Shown: positions 12,564 to 28,551 of the stretch, piece after piece
Position numbering within the stretch: position 1 is the first letter of the stretch
Layout: each line of letters starts with the position of its first letter
Origin: Cudoniella acicularis
Taxonomy: Eukaryota; Ascomycota; Leotiomycetes; Helotiales; Helotiaceae
DNA length: 64,000 nucleotides
Reading direction: 5' to 3'
NCBI GenBank assembly: GCA_013054445.1
Contig: JAAMPI010000035.1
Location: forward strand, 1 to 64,000
Notes under the pieces: generated by a model
What the model was told of the DNA's origin: nothing
Databases searched by the model: none
Seen by the model: the letters and a program-made list of their open reading frames with translations, nothing else
Program-made: the position numbers and the translations under genes

Positions 12564-13804
12564 ATGAATCTGAAATTATTGAGGGCCATTGGATTTGCTG
12601 GTTGCTTCGCACGAATAGAGAAACTGGTGGTTGTCGAAGTGGTAGCAGACGCTTCTGGTAACTTTTGGATATGCGCTTGGGATTTTTTGGTGCACTAATG
12701 ACTTCTCATTTTTCTCCTTTTCGCTTCGCTTCGATCTTGACGATGGTTTGAGCTGTCGCCGTCTCACTCCAACTCAAGCGGCTTTTGTATTTAGAGTATT
12801 AAGTACAGGGCGCGGGACGATATTTACAAGGATTTTGATATGCAGACCACTAGGTACTTCGTGTGTGAGGTAGGGCACAGCATTTGACGCATAATAGTAG
12901 AAGGCGCTGTTCATGTTGGATTTTTGGAGATTCTTGAGCAGGCAGCCCCGCTCGGGGCGATCAGAATGCCCATTGGCTTGAGGACTGCCACGTACTGTGG
13001 TCTTGTGGGAGGTTCATCTGGATCCCACGTCGTGACCAGTTCGAATTTCGCAACCTGACGCGGGTTGTGCTAAAACAGGTAGCCAATGGGAGTTCTTTGC
13101 TCACCATTCCACTATGGGATCGATTCAGAGGGCGCTGTTGCTGTTAAACCGTAGACGCCGTTGAATCTGCAGTACTTTGCAGGTTACCTTAGGCACGTTC
13201 TATGACAGAGCCTGAGCATGTGCACGGACCACTTACAGAAAAGAGCAACAGGTTGGGCTGCATCGACCATACCAGTACCTAGGCGCATCGCGTCATACTG
13301 TGCGATAAATTGTAGATCAAATATCCAATATGAGAGAGTAACGCACACCGATGTATGATATTGGACAAGTGAGGTCTATAGCGGCGGCGCGGCGCGTATT
13401 AGAGATACCGGTAGGCAACTGAGGTAACTCGCAAGGCGGTATTTCGTAAAGCGGAGGTGCATCGGGTCTGGGAATATGTTTGTGTGTGAATTGTCGAAAA
13501 TACCCCACGCGCGTGTCTGTGCCCTTATGCACCAGACAGATGGGGATTTTAAACCTCGGCGCTAATTGCCGCGCCAAGCGCGACAACTTCGCCTTGCCTC
13601 CCGGAAGGCTCCAAGCTTCCTCGTCATACCAGCACATACTACCAGCACACTTTCCGCGCCTTTCGCGTTTCCAGGCGTGGAAGAAAAGCGTCTTCTATCC
13701 CGGATACAGCAGCTTGCAATCAGCATCCACAACAGGAGACACACCCTTGACACCCCCGCCGAGCCTTAGTCTTCTGCCACCCAACTCTCGCACCTTCAAA
13801 CACC
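12564..13804. other. Intergenic, no gene recognised
   Basis: 1.2 kb between co-directional genes. It contains the oxygenase 3' flank and the promoter of the RING gene. Short overlapping frames show no conserved motif. Confidence 0.55.
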
Positions 13805-16020
13805 ATGGCACCCCCAATTACATCGCCTTCTTCCAACACTTTGAAAAAGAGCGGTGCTCTCGCAGCCGTACCAGCGGGAACATTCAGTAGTCGAGAAGCA
13901 ACACCCATTGCTGCGAGGCCAGGATCCCGGCAACCCAAGACGAGTAGAGGTGACACAGAGGTAAGGTCTAGTTACGGAAATGTGCTTGAAAGGCTCGTGC
14001 TAACAAAACAACACAGCTTGCTTCTATTTTCAAAGCCGACCTTACAAATATACGAAATCTTGTAACCTGTTCGATATGCGATCAGTTACTCTACGAGCCT
14101 TGGACGTTGGGCTGTGGCCACACATATTGCTATTCTGTGAGTTTTGGTTATATCATACAAGTTGATTGTAGCCTAATTAGATTGCAGTGCCTCTGCAACT
14201 GGTTCGTCCCGAATAGACGCAAGAAGACATGCCCGGAATGCCGTACGAGAGTGAAGCAAATGCCGGCTCCAGCCTTTCTGGTAAGTGGCTATCAATTTTC
14301 CCTTGAAACCTAAGCTCATTTTCAATTATAGGTAAAACAGTTAGTCGAAGTTTTTATGAAGCGTGGCGAATTAATGCCATCAGACGAGTCGATAGACCAA
14401 CACAAACAAAGACGCGCGGAGGAGGTTGCAGACGTTGACCGAGACAGAAATGGTCCCGAAGGTCTCTTCAAGGGTACATTTCCAGCGACCTCTGGAGAGC
14501 TGTATCGAGATGATGTGGATGGCGGCGTCATGAGATGCCCTTATTGCCATTTCGAGCATGAAGGTGGCCCTCAATGTCAGAACTGTGGAGAGCCCTTGGA
14601 TGATGAGGGTTATGACTTCAGCGACCTCGATGATGACGCCGAGCTGGACGATCTGGATGCACTGTCGCTTGATCTTGATGTAGAAGTGGAAACTGAGTTC
14701 GAGGAGATGCACGGTCACCACTTTATGGACATGCCTCCTTTTGTTCACCCCTTCGTGCACTTCCACCACCATCATCATCACCATGGTCATGATGAGGCTA
14801 CAGAACAATCCGATATATCAAACTCGGATGCTAGCGAACTGAATAGTGATGATGACGATGAAGACGATGGCAGCTCTTTGGCAGAATTTGTCGCTCCCGA
14901 TGATGAGGAACCCATTCGAGGTCCAGGACGGCAATCAAATAACAGATCAAGCCAACGTCAGCCTATTGAAATATCTGACGATGAATCGGATGAGGGTGGC
15001 GCTGTTTCAAACCGCATACCCCGTCGCAGAGCGAGGGTTGTTATAGGAAGCTCCAGTCCGAGCCCATCAATAGCATCCGCCCTAACTGTAACTGACAGTG
15101 GTACGAACGATTCGGATGTGGGCGATATGAATAGCGAGGCTGAGATGCTACGTCATGCTGGGTGGAGTCCGTTGGATCAAGGCGGCGATAGCGACGTTGA
15201 AGATCAGTTTCAGTTCCGTCATGGTTACGGATATGAAGAAGACCAAACTTCAGACGACAACAGTGATACAGAAACTATGGTTGGTAATGGTGTCTCTGAT
15301 GACGAGGGCGACGATCGGTCCCGCGAGGAGATGTCCGAAACTCCAACTTATGGCGGCGGTTACCCTCCCTACATTCCTCACGAACATGCCCCCAACAACT
15401 ATGCAAGCCTGGGTGAAGAACCAGATGATGCAGATTCCGAGACCGGTTATTCTAGTGTCTACGATCAAGATGGAGATACTGAAATGAGTACCTCTCCGAG
15501 AGCAGGTCGCGGCGTTAGCATAGATACAGATGGATACGGTAACTCCCTCAGTGATTACCCCGACGAGTCTCGATCGAGCCGTAGCATAAGTCGCGGTACC
15601 GACGCAGATCTCGAAACAAATCAAAACCTTGGAGTCGCCAGCGAAATACACGAAATCGACGATGATTCAGAAGACTGTCCAATTCGCCCACCACCTCGCC
15701 GGCTCCCGAGACGATATCATCCAAATGCTCGCGTACAGCAATATGACCCCAGAATTAGCATGATATTTGCGGAGCATCAACAAAGCATGAGGGGTGCACA
15801 GAGTCATCAAGTTGGGTTAGATGAGCTGGATAATGAAGTCCGGAGGGTCGAGCCTGCCTCCAGAGCGAGGCGAATGACTGCCTATCGAGCACAACCTGCC
15901 CGCCGAGTCGATCTTTTGAGAAGCAGTCGATCGCCTTCAGCAACAAGGGTTATCGCCTCTTCTGGCAGAGCATCACGACCTCCGCGTCACTACAATTTTG
16001 GTAGAGGTTACGGAAACTAG
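13805..16020 (+). CDS. RING-finger protein, probable E3 ubiquitin ligase
   Basis: Four exons (13805-13960, 14017-14136, 14188-14280, 14332-16020) give 685 residues. A C3HC4 RING is read across exons 2 and 3: C70, C73, C85, H87, C90, C93, C107, C110, with an intron cutting it between C90 and C93. A second small zinc ribbon (C192, C195, C205, C208 in RCPYC...CQNCG) follows. The rest is low complexity: a His-rich patch near residues 250-279, then long Asp/Glu/Ser tracts with GDSDVEDQ-like acidic repeats, ending in a basic RPPRHYNFGRGYGN tail. RING domains recruit E2 enzymes, so ubiquitin transfer is a family inference. The substrate is unknown. The acidic body suggests a nuclear or chromatin setting, but no localisation signal was proven. 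Confidence 0.82.
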
Positions 16021-17135
16021 GGCTTGCGAAACTGATTAGTTGATTTGTGAAAGCATGCTAGGTGTTGGGGCTATGGTGTTATTTGACTGGGAGAGGACAA
16101 TACCAGGCCGCAATATGCCGTATTAGGCGTTATCATAGCATGTATTTCAGCTTAGAGAAGAATCAAAGTATAGATTCTGCCCCTTGTTTGGATATAATAG
16201 GGGCTTTACAGTAAGATCAAAGAACTGCCTTCAAGTGACCAGTGAGATGACAAGTCAGGCTTCAGTTACGAATACTGCATAACGCCAAAAAGCCCAATAA
16301 AGTCGGTCACCTTGGCGAACAGTTCATAGCAGACCCCTTTTCAACAGGCCAAGGGCCACTGTCCACATTCTCGTGTGGCATGTTGGTGATATTTCCTGTA
16401 GTGATTTCATTCGGCTCCAATTAAAATTCTGCGAATAAAAAAAAATTGTCACTGCACTCTCTCGTTGCTGCAAACATCGAACTGTGTGCAGCTCAACTTA
16501 AGCAAGCATCTTAAGGAGAATCTGCTCAATTTCAAGTAGTTGGCAATACCTTCAGCACGACTTTGAAAAAAAATCAGACTTAATAAGGCTCACATTCCTC
16601 CTTGATCTCTCACACCTGGAAAAGCTTCATTCCAATCACAGCTCTCTTTATACCTTCACACCCAATTCACCATCTTCTCCTCTGACGATCTTCGTACGCT
16701 TATGGGATGTATTGGAGGAAAATGAGCATCAAAACAAGCATCGAGTTCTTCGATTGTGCGTCTCAGGGTTTCTGCCGTGAAGTCTACGCCATCCAGACGA
16801 AGCAATATTCTGATAAGAGTCAGTGGGGAGCGAAGGGGAGGGAGGTGAGCAGGAGCGGGGGAGGGAGGGGGATATTTCAAATATAAAGAGGGTGACATGG
16901 TCTCAAAGCTATCACCCAAAGCGATGGAGGTTAGAGGATGGTCACGAGGTTGCTTTCCAATGGATGGAGAGAAATGCATTTTGCTCGGTTTCCTTGATTG
17001 AGGACTTCTGTGCAATAATAGAGTGACTGTTTCCCATTTTCTGTGAGCATTTCTCTCTTGTTGTGGGCTTCCCCGCCCGAGGATTCGTCAACAAATACGC
17101 CGGGAAAACAGGCTGTGATAAACTACAAGGACAAA
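16021..17135. other. Intergenic, no gene recognised
   Basis: It holds the 3' flank of the RING gene and the upstream region of a small hypothetical gene. A minus-strand frame at 16656-17015 contains a helix-like stretch (ETLRRTIEELDACFDAHFPP), but it has no upstream ATG in a good setting and no recognisable family. Confidence 0.45.
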
Positions 17136-17433
17136 ATGGCTCATCCTCAGTCCCAGCAAGCATCCTGTGCGATGAGCATGCCGGGAAAAGGGGCTGACAG
17201 TGCCAACGAGCACGGAAGGGGCAACATAACGGTCGACAATGGCCCGGCGTACAATTTAGACGCCACTGCATCGGCCGATTTCCAGAGCAAATTTTACAAT
17301 CAAGGACCGCCTCCATATCCTCGAGCCCCAAATCTGCGTGCCAAAAGAGTATGTTGTGCTCATTTTGAAGACTAAAATATGTTAATGGATGTAAAAGGCT
17401 TGCGACACCTCCTGGAACCGCGACTTGAGGTGA
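17136..17433 (+). CDS. Hypothetical small protein, two exons
   Basis: An ATG in a good context (aaaATGGct) opens 71 residues (17136-17348), then a 49-nt intron with a consensus gtatgt donor and an aaaag acceptor joins 11 more residues (17398-17433), giving 82 residues. The sequence is hydrophilic, rich in Gly, Asn, Pro and Gln (QGPPPYPRAPNLRAKR) and ends TSWNRDLR. There is no signal peptide, membrane segment or known domain. The well-formed intron that keeps the frame open to a nearby stop is the main argument for a gene. An in-frame stretch back to 17043 could add residues but lacks an ATG. Confidence 0.35.
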
Positions 17434-18165
17434 TGTTCTCTCAGGAGCCTGGAGGACTAAGAGTGTAGCTCTGTCAACAAACGAGAGCCTCACCATCAGC
17501 ACAGTAACAACCCTAACGCCAAACTTCCCGAAAGAGCGATCTCGGGTCTTCTTGAGTAAGTGCAAGTAATGTTGGATGAATATGTCCTCAAACTAATAAT
17601 AAACAGACCAAAATAGAGGACAATCCACGATCTCCTGTGAGTTTCAAGAACAGCTGCTTGACAGAATAGTAAAATCTTAGATTGATGCAGGTGAAGTCAG
17701 CTAATCGAGAACGACGCGGACACCACTTAGCATGGGCACAAGAACACAACTGTCACTCGGCATGGAAACATCTGGAAAACCGGCGTCATCTCCTGGCTTG
17801 ACTGACGGAAGGCCAATAGTTGTTGAGAATTTTCTCAATCGAAGGGAGGGTAGAGGAATAGACTGGAGAGTTGAGAGAAAGACAAAATAAGAAACGAAAA
17901 CAGTAAGATAGGGAATAAGACACCGATATTATATACCTAGAGTTAGATACCCACAATAAGATACCCCGAGTGGATAGATAAAACTAATCAAGGACAGTTG
18001 TTTATTACCAAAATCCATTCGACTAGAATACATTCCTTTCTCGCCGAAAGAGTATCTAAAAGCGCAGGCACAATCCATCAATCATTTACCATTTCCAGGG
18101 CCCTTTTCCCACGCGCTAATCATTATCAAAACAAAGAACCGCTGATCGTAAACAGGTCATGAAGT
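17434..18165. other. Intergenic, no gene recognised
   Basis: A-rich sequence downstream of GFA1 (minus strand) and of the small hypothetical gene, probably holding both 3' ends. No motif was recognised. Confidence 0.55.
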
Positions 18166-20483
<2,318 letters not shown>

Positions 20484-22100
20484 ATTGTCGAGGCAAGGAA
20501 TGCAAATCAAACGAAGGAATTGACGGGGTGTGTTGAATGCCGGGGAGGGTTGGGGACAAACGAATGAAAGATTTATGGGTGAGAGCGAGAAAGTTGCGGA
20601 GCGTGTGAGTGGAAAGAATTCACGGAGTTGACGGAGGAGTACGCAATTATTATATTGGAGTAGCTCGTTCGGGTTCGGATGGTGTTTGTTTCATATGGGG
20701 CGAATGGTTCCCTGTCAGCTCCTTGCCCAGCAACAGCCAGAGGCGCCACCAGCAAAGGGCCCAATCATGCCAATCATCCCAATGGGCCAATGGCTCCGGG
20801 TATTCAGGGAATCTAGCCAGTTATGCCACGGATTAAGGCCACCTGTCTGACTGACCTTGCTGCTTCAAGCCTGCAGCTTGCAAGACTGCTTCAGCCTTCA
20901 AGACCGCTTGACGGAGGCTCCCCTGGCAAGGCATTCTTTTGCGGCTCGACTTCAAAGTTGCAATTGCAGTTGCAGTTCCAATTCCAGTTCCCCCTCCCTG
21001 CAGCTCGCGGCTGTTGTGTGCTGCTTGCTCTTGCTCTGCAGCTTGAACTGCTTCCTCCTCCTTGGTCCCAATACGAGGTCCGTCCTGGAATCTGACTCGG
21101 CTTGCGCAAAAGGGGAACAGCTCTCTGAGCTCCCTGAGTCCCCTTTATGCAAAACTTCTCAGTTCGTGAAATTTTACGCAAGTCAAGCTACGTCTACGCT
21201 TCTTTGGGCCTGTAAAAAGGCCCCGGCAAACCTAGACAAAAAAAGCAGTGTCCACACTGCCACCTCTAGCGCTTTCTAAAACAGGATCTTTGATCGACAG
21301 GCACGGGGGAGCCTGGTCGGAGTCTCACGAGTTGGGACGGCGACGAGAAACGAGAAACCCAATATGACGTACGGAACTGTCGCTGGAGGTTGTTTGCTCA
21401 CGACGTCTTAAATCGTGGAGCACGAACGGTGAGATGCATAAAACGGGACAGCAAGGACAAGAGAAGAGGTGCAGTGCAGTGCATCCGAAATCAGGGGCTC
21501 CAGGATTACAGCATTTCCGGTGGAGCTGATCTTCCTTCTGGACGGCCGCCATTGCCCTTGGGGCTGACAGCGAATGAAACCAAAGTCAGCACGGCCGGCA
21601 TGAGGTTTGAATTGGCAGTAGGATACACCGCCTTTTGGTGTCCGAATCAACATGGAGATAATCAATGTACTTGGTCTGGTATTTTCTGAATGCCGGGCTG
21701 CTACTATAGTATATCAAACGTGATAGCACCACAGTAGCAAAATCTCTTATCTTCGTTGACTGGAAATTATAGACCGAATATTGATTTAAAGGGAGAGCTG
21801 TATGGACTTCTTGACATGTCTAAATTACTATCCTACTGTGGGCATCTTACCTTCTTTTAGACAAATCATTCGGATTTTCGGGCACTCAAAAAACACTGGA
21901 CCGAGTATTTGACAAACGCAGTTTTAACAAGAAAAGAGGGGACGAAACGAAACCTCGCATGGCTTCAAACTACAAAATGATGTGCAAAACGCGCTCTAGG
22001 AACGCTCGTGGACTTCCTTTTGGTGTTGTACAGTACAAAGTCGAGCCTGATGCTCAACCAAATGCCATGGCGCCAATGCAGAAAATAGGATCTCTCTAAT
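20484..22100. other. Intergenic: GFA1 upstream region and RPT4 3' flank
   Basis: It contains the GFA1 promoter (with the CCAAT array listed separately) and a Gln/Leu-codon-like low-complexity tract with repeated gcagttgcagttcc-type words (20940-21060). No gene is recognised. Frames of 70-140 codons here are low-complexity overlaps on both strands. Confidence 0.5.
20761..20791 (-). promoter_or_regulatory. Array of four CCAAT boxes upstream of GFA1
   Basis: CCAAT occurs at 20761, 20770, 20779 and 20787 on the plus strand, at 9, 9 and 8 bp spacing, 278-308 bp before the GFA1 ATG (which is on the minus strand). CCAAT is bound by the HAP/CBC complex in fungi. Regular spacing this tight is unusual. 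Binding and function are inference. Confidence 0.5.
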
Positions 22101-23430
22101 CTAAAGCTTTTGGTATTCCAGCTTGCCTTCCAGCTTCTTCGATTCCGCTACCTTGCGCACCGCCTTGTTGAAATCATCCTGGTTTACAGCATCCCGATAG
22201 TCCTTGATGGCAAAAAGACCACTACAGGTAAGTTAGAGGGAGGAGGGTAGTTTTAGCAGGAGAAGAGAACGTACGCTTCCGTAACAACGTTTCGTAGATC
22301 AGCACCATTAAGCCCATCACTCATTTTCACAACGCTCTCAAAATCAACATCGCCTTCCGTAACCACTCCAGCCGCGTGGATCTTCATAATCTCTAGTCGG
22401 CCGACCTCATTTGGCAAGGGAATCTCAATCTTCCTATCGAGACGCCCTGCTCGTAAGAGGGCAGGGTCCAGAGTATCTGGTCGATTTGTGGCCATTATGA
22501 TTTTTGTTTTGCCCAAGTAGTCGAAACCATCCAACTGATTCAACAGCTCCATCAGCGTTCGCTGGATTTCACGATCTGCCGATGTACCCTCGGAGAATCT
22601 TCGTCCTCCGATGGCATCGATTTCATCCATGAAGATGATACATGGCTCATGCTCTTTGGCGTATCCGAACATTTCTCTGATTAAACGTGCAGATTCTCCG
22701 ATATACTTGTCAACAATAGCCGATGATACAACTGCAAAGTGTCAGTACCACCCACCTAAGAACAATATAACCCTTACCTTTCAAGAAGTTGGTCTCCAGA
22801 CTGCTGGCGACGGCTCTTGCCAATAGGGTCTTTCCTGTGCCAGGGGGTCCGTATAACAAAACACCCTTCGGAGGCTTGATTCCGACCCTCAAGAATAACT
22901 CGGGGTTCTTTAGAGGAAGCTCGATCACCTCTCGCAACTCTCTAATCTGCTCATTCAGTCCTCCAATACCACCAAAGCTGACCTGACCGGGATCTTCCAG
23001 AGACATATTGTAGACAAGAGGATCAACTTCTCGAGGTAACATTCGCATTATTGTGAGGGTGGTCATATCCAGCGCAACTCGGGTTCCTTGCTTCAACGCC
23101 AACTTGTCCACTTTCGATCTGCACCCAACAACATACCGTGGACCAGATGATGCTTTGACGATGACTAGGGAAGGCGATATTAGCACAATGATACCCATTT
23201 TCTGCATGGGACAACGACTGACATCTCTCATCATCCAGCTGCTTCAAGACCTCTCCAATGATTTGACCAACACTTTGCAGAGCCTTTATGTTCTCCTCCG
23301 TATGATCAAAGTCTTTCTGCAAGCCCTTGATGTCTAACCGTAAAGCTTTCAGCTTTGCCTCCCATTCTCTCGACTCTAATAGCTTCGTCTTAAACGATGC
23401 GAGCGCATGGGCACGCTCCTCATCAGACAT
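22101..23430 (-). CDS. RPT4: 26S proteasome regulatory particle ATPase Rpt4
   Basis: One of the six AAA-ATPases of the 19S base that unfold and translocate ubiquitinated substrates (human PSMC6). Four exons on the minus strand (23430-23223, 23164-22778, 22731-22275, 22221-22101) give 390 residues. The introns are 58, 46 and 53 nt. In order: an N-terminal coiled coil (about 10-70), the OB domain with [14 protein letters not shown], Walker A G175-T182 (GPPGTGKT), Walker B with D234-E235 (IIFMDEID), the second region of homology with arginines in [20 protein letters not shown], and a helical C-terminus ending KLEYQKL. The C-terminal pattern and the coiled coil match Rpt4 rather than its paralogues. 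A CACGTG palindrome lies 205 bp upstream. Confidence 0.94.
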
Positions 23431-25094
23431 GTTCGCGGAAGAGTTTGTTGTGGGATGTGAGAGGAGACCCAAGTTTGGAATACGTGTATTTGCGTGTGTT
23501 TTGTTTAGACGGCCAAGGTTGTGGAGTGAGTCTGCGGTACTGTATTGATGGAACTGTATGGTTCTAAGAACGCGAAGCTCTCTGGTTGCCTCAGACGGGA
23601 ACCTGGCGAGCTTAAACCTGAGGCATCGCGCTATCACGTGACAGCACATGGTAGACTTGTTGGCTTTTTTCAAAGATTGCACTCAATACCGTGCATTAAA
23701 TCTACATACTATTTACTTTAGAGTTTGTAATTAACAAGGCAAACTCCACCAGTTTAAGTATCACAGAACGGCAGGTTTTCAAGTCCACCGTGATAGAGCG
23801 TTGCCTTGGTTCTATGCTACCATACCTAGGTAGTTTTTCCCTCTCAGTCTGGCTCGTTGACACCAATGAAGAATTATTCGGTTCCCAAAAACTATATTAA
23901 TTTAAATTTATTACAAAAAGTTCTCGCCGATCAAATCGCAACATGCTTTTGGGCAGATCAAGACAGCGTGACAAACAGGTGGAAGAATACTTAAATAGTC
24001 AAACGGCTATACTTTTGACCGAAGAATTCCCACAAACGGCAGACGAAATACATCTCGTAGGTGTCGTGCTGGGTCAGGATTTTGCTGAGCACCATGCTCC
24101 CTGTCTCACCTCCGTTAGTAGTGGTATTTATAAATCATAGGAGAAAACTCACTCAGCTTTCGTTGAGCGGAAAGTTGGGGAAAAAGCTCGTTTCTCGAAG
24201 AGAAAGCAGATTACAATCGCTATCGTACCGTGAGGACCCTGACACTGATAATAATCTCGCCGGCTCTTAGGGAAAACCGGACCGAGCACATCGGAGAAAA
24301 AATCACCAGGCCGGCCATTTGTCGGACTCTTTCTCGGTCATTGAAACGGAAGCTGTTCTCTGCCTTCCCAGGCCTTTTTCCCCGAGTCACTTCATATCTT
24401 TCGCATACTTACGCGTACTGAATAATGACCCAGTCCAAAGGCAAGTGCTAATACGAAGGCCACGACAGCATGCACTTATATCTAGGTGCATTCTACTGCG
24501 TAGGTAATAGCCCAGCTCCCTCCTGGAGTTGATAATGCAAAGGCAATACCGTATTTCATGTGAAGATATAGTACTTGTACAAGCTGCAACCAGGGAGAGG
24601 CCATGCGCAGGCGTGTCCGGTTGGAATTGCAAACACACACGCAGACACATGAATGGCAGTGGGCAAGCAAGCAAGGCTGTGACGGCAGTGGCCGAAAAGT
24701 TGTTCCTTCCCTGCAATGCCATTGGACACAGGAGGCAGGGGTCGACGGTGACCGACCTCAGTGGCCCTCACCCCCACCAAACCAGGTTGTTGAGACGTGA
24801 AAACCCCTCCTTTCGCAGTTGTCAACACATAACTTTTCTCTCACGCCACAACTCCGAACCATCCAAGCATAAGGTACGTTTAGATGACTCGCCTCTTCGT
24901 GACCAATTGAGCTCTGCCCCAGCGGGACGCGCCTTTCTGCCCTCTCCAAGAGCGATAAGCTGCATCTCCGACCTCGTTTGCTCGCATATCCCTCACCCCA
25001 CCTTGTCGAGAGATATTTTCTTCTTTAACTCTCTAGCTCCTGCACATGAACTGACAAATTTTCTCTGCAGAACACCAAACAAAGAATACAAAAG
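23431..25094. other. Divergent promoter region, RPT4 / enolase
   Basis: 1.66 kb between two strongly expressed core genes. The enolase side is C/T-rich near 24960-25070, a typical core promoter of highly expressed fungal genes. No coding feature is convincing. A 189-codon plus-strand frame here is antisense to others and has no ATG-linked conservation. Confidence 0.55.
23635..23640. promoter_or_regulatory. CACGTG palindrome upstream of RPT4
   Basis: A perfect E-box core inside tatCACGTGaca. In fungi bHLH factors bind this core. Its use in RPT4 control is not shown by sequence alone. Confidence 0.3.
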
Positions 25095-26706
<1,612 letters not shown>

Positions 26707-27487
26707 ATTGCAATATGACGCTTAGGGAAGACGGGTTTGGAATGGTTGATGGGACGGCTTATGACAGTTGACAAATTGCTCCGGGTATAGCGGGTACCTT
26801 GATGTTAAAAGAAGAAACAGAATGAAAAGTTGCTACCCTTTATGCTGCGTTCAATTCTCTCACCTTGTGCAAGTTCGTGAGACTGCCAATTCAATTGGTG
26901 GAGGTGCTTCTGCGAACCTGCGACCTGCTCATACTTCCACATTGGGATTAGGACACAAGAACTGCAAAGGTTTTAGCGGCTGTGGGTGATTTTGAAGACT
27001 TGGCTGGGATTACCCAAGAAAAATTTGATAAATCATTCGCGATGTTCAGCTAAAAGGGGGGTAGGTGCCAACCCAGCAAAACTTCATGTTTCCGCGACCG
27101 GTGACCTTAGGGTTAACATTATCATCATTGTGCCCTTGCTACCCACGACACAAGGTCTTGACAATTGCGAGCCGACGTCGCTTTTGAGGAAAAAGCAACT
27201 CACCCTAACATCACAGTCGCGTCGGTATTAGGGCATCAGGCAGGTACTGAAGTCACGGGCGCATCAATCTCAGACACGCTTTGGGCCGGAAGCGAAGGGT
27301 CCAAGCCTGAGGCTGCGCGGGGCTTTCGCAACCCAACCAAGCCAACTTAACCCTTTCATCCTTTTCCCACTTCCTTTCACATCAATCCAAATCCAAAACT
27401 CCTCGAGATACATAGAACAGCAGTACTCCAACCAGGAAACGCAGACAAGACTCGCGCACGCAAGCCACCGATCCTACAGCCGTCAAG
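26707..27487. other. Intergenic: enolase 3' flank and HCR1 promoter
   Basis: No gene is recognised. A C/A-rich stretch with caatcc/caaatcc words (27350-27400) probably precedes the HCR1 transcription start. Confidence 0.55.
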
Positions 27488-28548
27488 ATGCCTGAGAAGT
27501 GGGGTGAGTGGCCAGAGTTCATTTCGCGCATCAAGATCCGTCGTGGGAATCTGTCCCCTTTACCCTGAGAATCTGGAGACTCTCCCACAACACACTGTGT
27601 GCGGCTCGATCGCATGATCTACCGTGCAGGAGACTATGCATAGTGATGAGTTTCCTGGGCTACATTTGGCTGACCGCTACTCAACCGAGCAGATGAAGAA
27701 GAGGACAGCAGCACGCCTCCCTCGTCACCCCCGGTTGCTGCCACCATTCCGAGACGTAGCAAATTCGACGACGAAGAAGCCGAAGATAGCGATGTATGTT
27801 CATGTGCTGACCACGAACCATACCTCCCCCAGCCACTGACCCGAGACAGGTTCTAGACAGCTGGGACGCCGCTGAGGATTCCGAAGTCGAACGAGAGAAA
27901 GCCAAGGCTGTAGCAGAGCGAAAGGCCAAAGCCGAGGCGGAGGAGAAGGCGAATAAGAAGTCCAAGGCCCAGCGCATCGCCGAAAAGAAAGCCGAGCATG
28001 CACGCAGACTTGCAGAAGAAAGCGACGAGAGCAGTGACGAGGATGAAGCAGCTAGAAGGGAGCGCCTTCGTCGAACAGAGCAGGAGTCGGACTTGAAGCA
28101 CGCTGAGGACTTGTTTGGCAACATCGGAATTAGCAACAGCCGCAAAGTCGTCACTGCTGCTAATGCCGTCGTAGTCGATGCGAAAGATCCTTCTGCCACT
28201 GTCGACCTCACCTCCCTTCCCCTCTTCGACCCAAAGACAAAGTTGCAGTTCGAGAAAATGCGCGATACCCTCGTCCCAGTCATTGGCAACAATTCCAAGA
28301 AAGCACACTACGTATTGTTCCTCCAGGAGTTTACCAAGCAGTTGGCCAAGGATATTCCGAGCGATCAAATCAAGAAAATCGCCAGCACTTTGACTGCCCT
28401 CGGTAACGAAAAGATGAAGGAGGAGAAAGCTGCCGAGAAAGGAGGCAAGAAGAGCAAGGCACAAAAGACAAAAGCTACTCTTGTTGCTAGCAGGAATGTA
28501 TCTACTGGAGCCGATGTCAATGCGTATGACGACGACTTCGGAGAGTGA
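27488..28548 (+). CDS. HCR1: Translation initiation factor eIF3 subunit j
   Basis: eIF3j/Hcr1, a loosely bound eIF3 subunit that sits in the 40S decoding centre and also helps 18S processing and termination. Three exons (27488-27503, 27693-27793, 27850-28548) give 271 residues. The first exon is just 16 nt (MPEKW), followed by a relatively long 189-nt intron. The spliced start reads MPEKWDEEEDSSTPPSSPP, the expected acidic W-containing N-terminus that contacts other eIF3 subunits. A charged coiled coil (about 45-105) precedes the conserved dimer domain (DLFGNIGI, LFDPKTKLQFEKMRDTLVPVI) and the C-terminal basic region ends VNAYDDDFGE as in the family. It converges with the next gene with only 3 nt between stop codons. 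Confidence 0.93.
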
Positions 28549-28551
28549 GTC

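Noticed and set aside
16656..17015. Minus-strand 119-codon frame with a helix-like stretch
   Set aside because: There is no ATG at its start, no splice partner and no recognised family.
20940..21060. Gln/Leu-like low-complexity frames and a gcagttgcagttcc word shared with 9690
   Set aside because: The frames are repeats of short words readable on both strands, and a 14-base shared word is too short to claim a repeat family.
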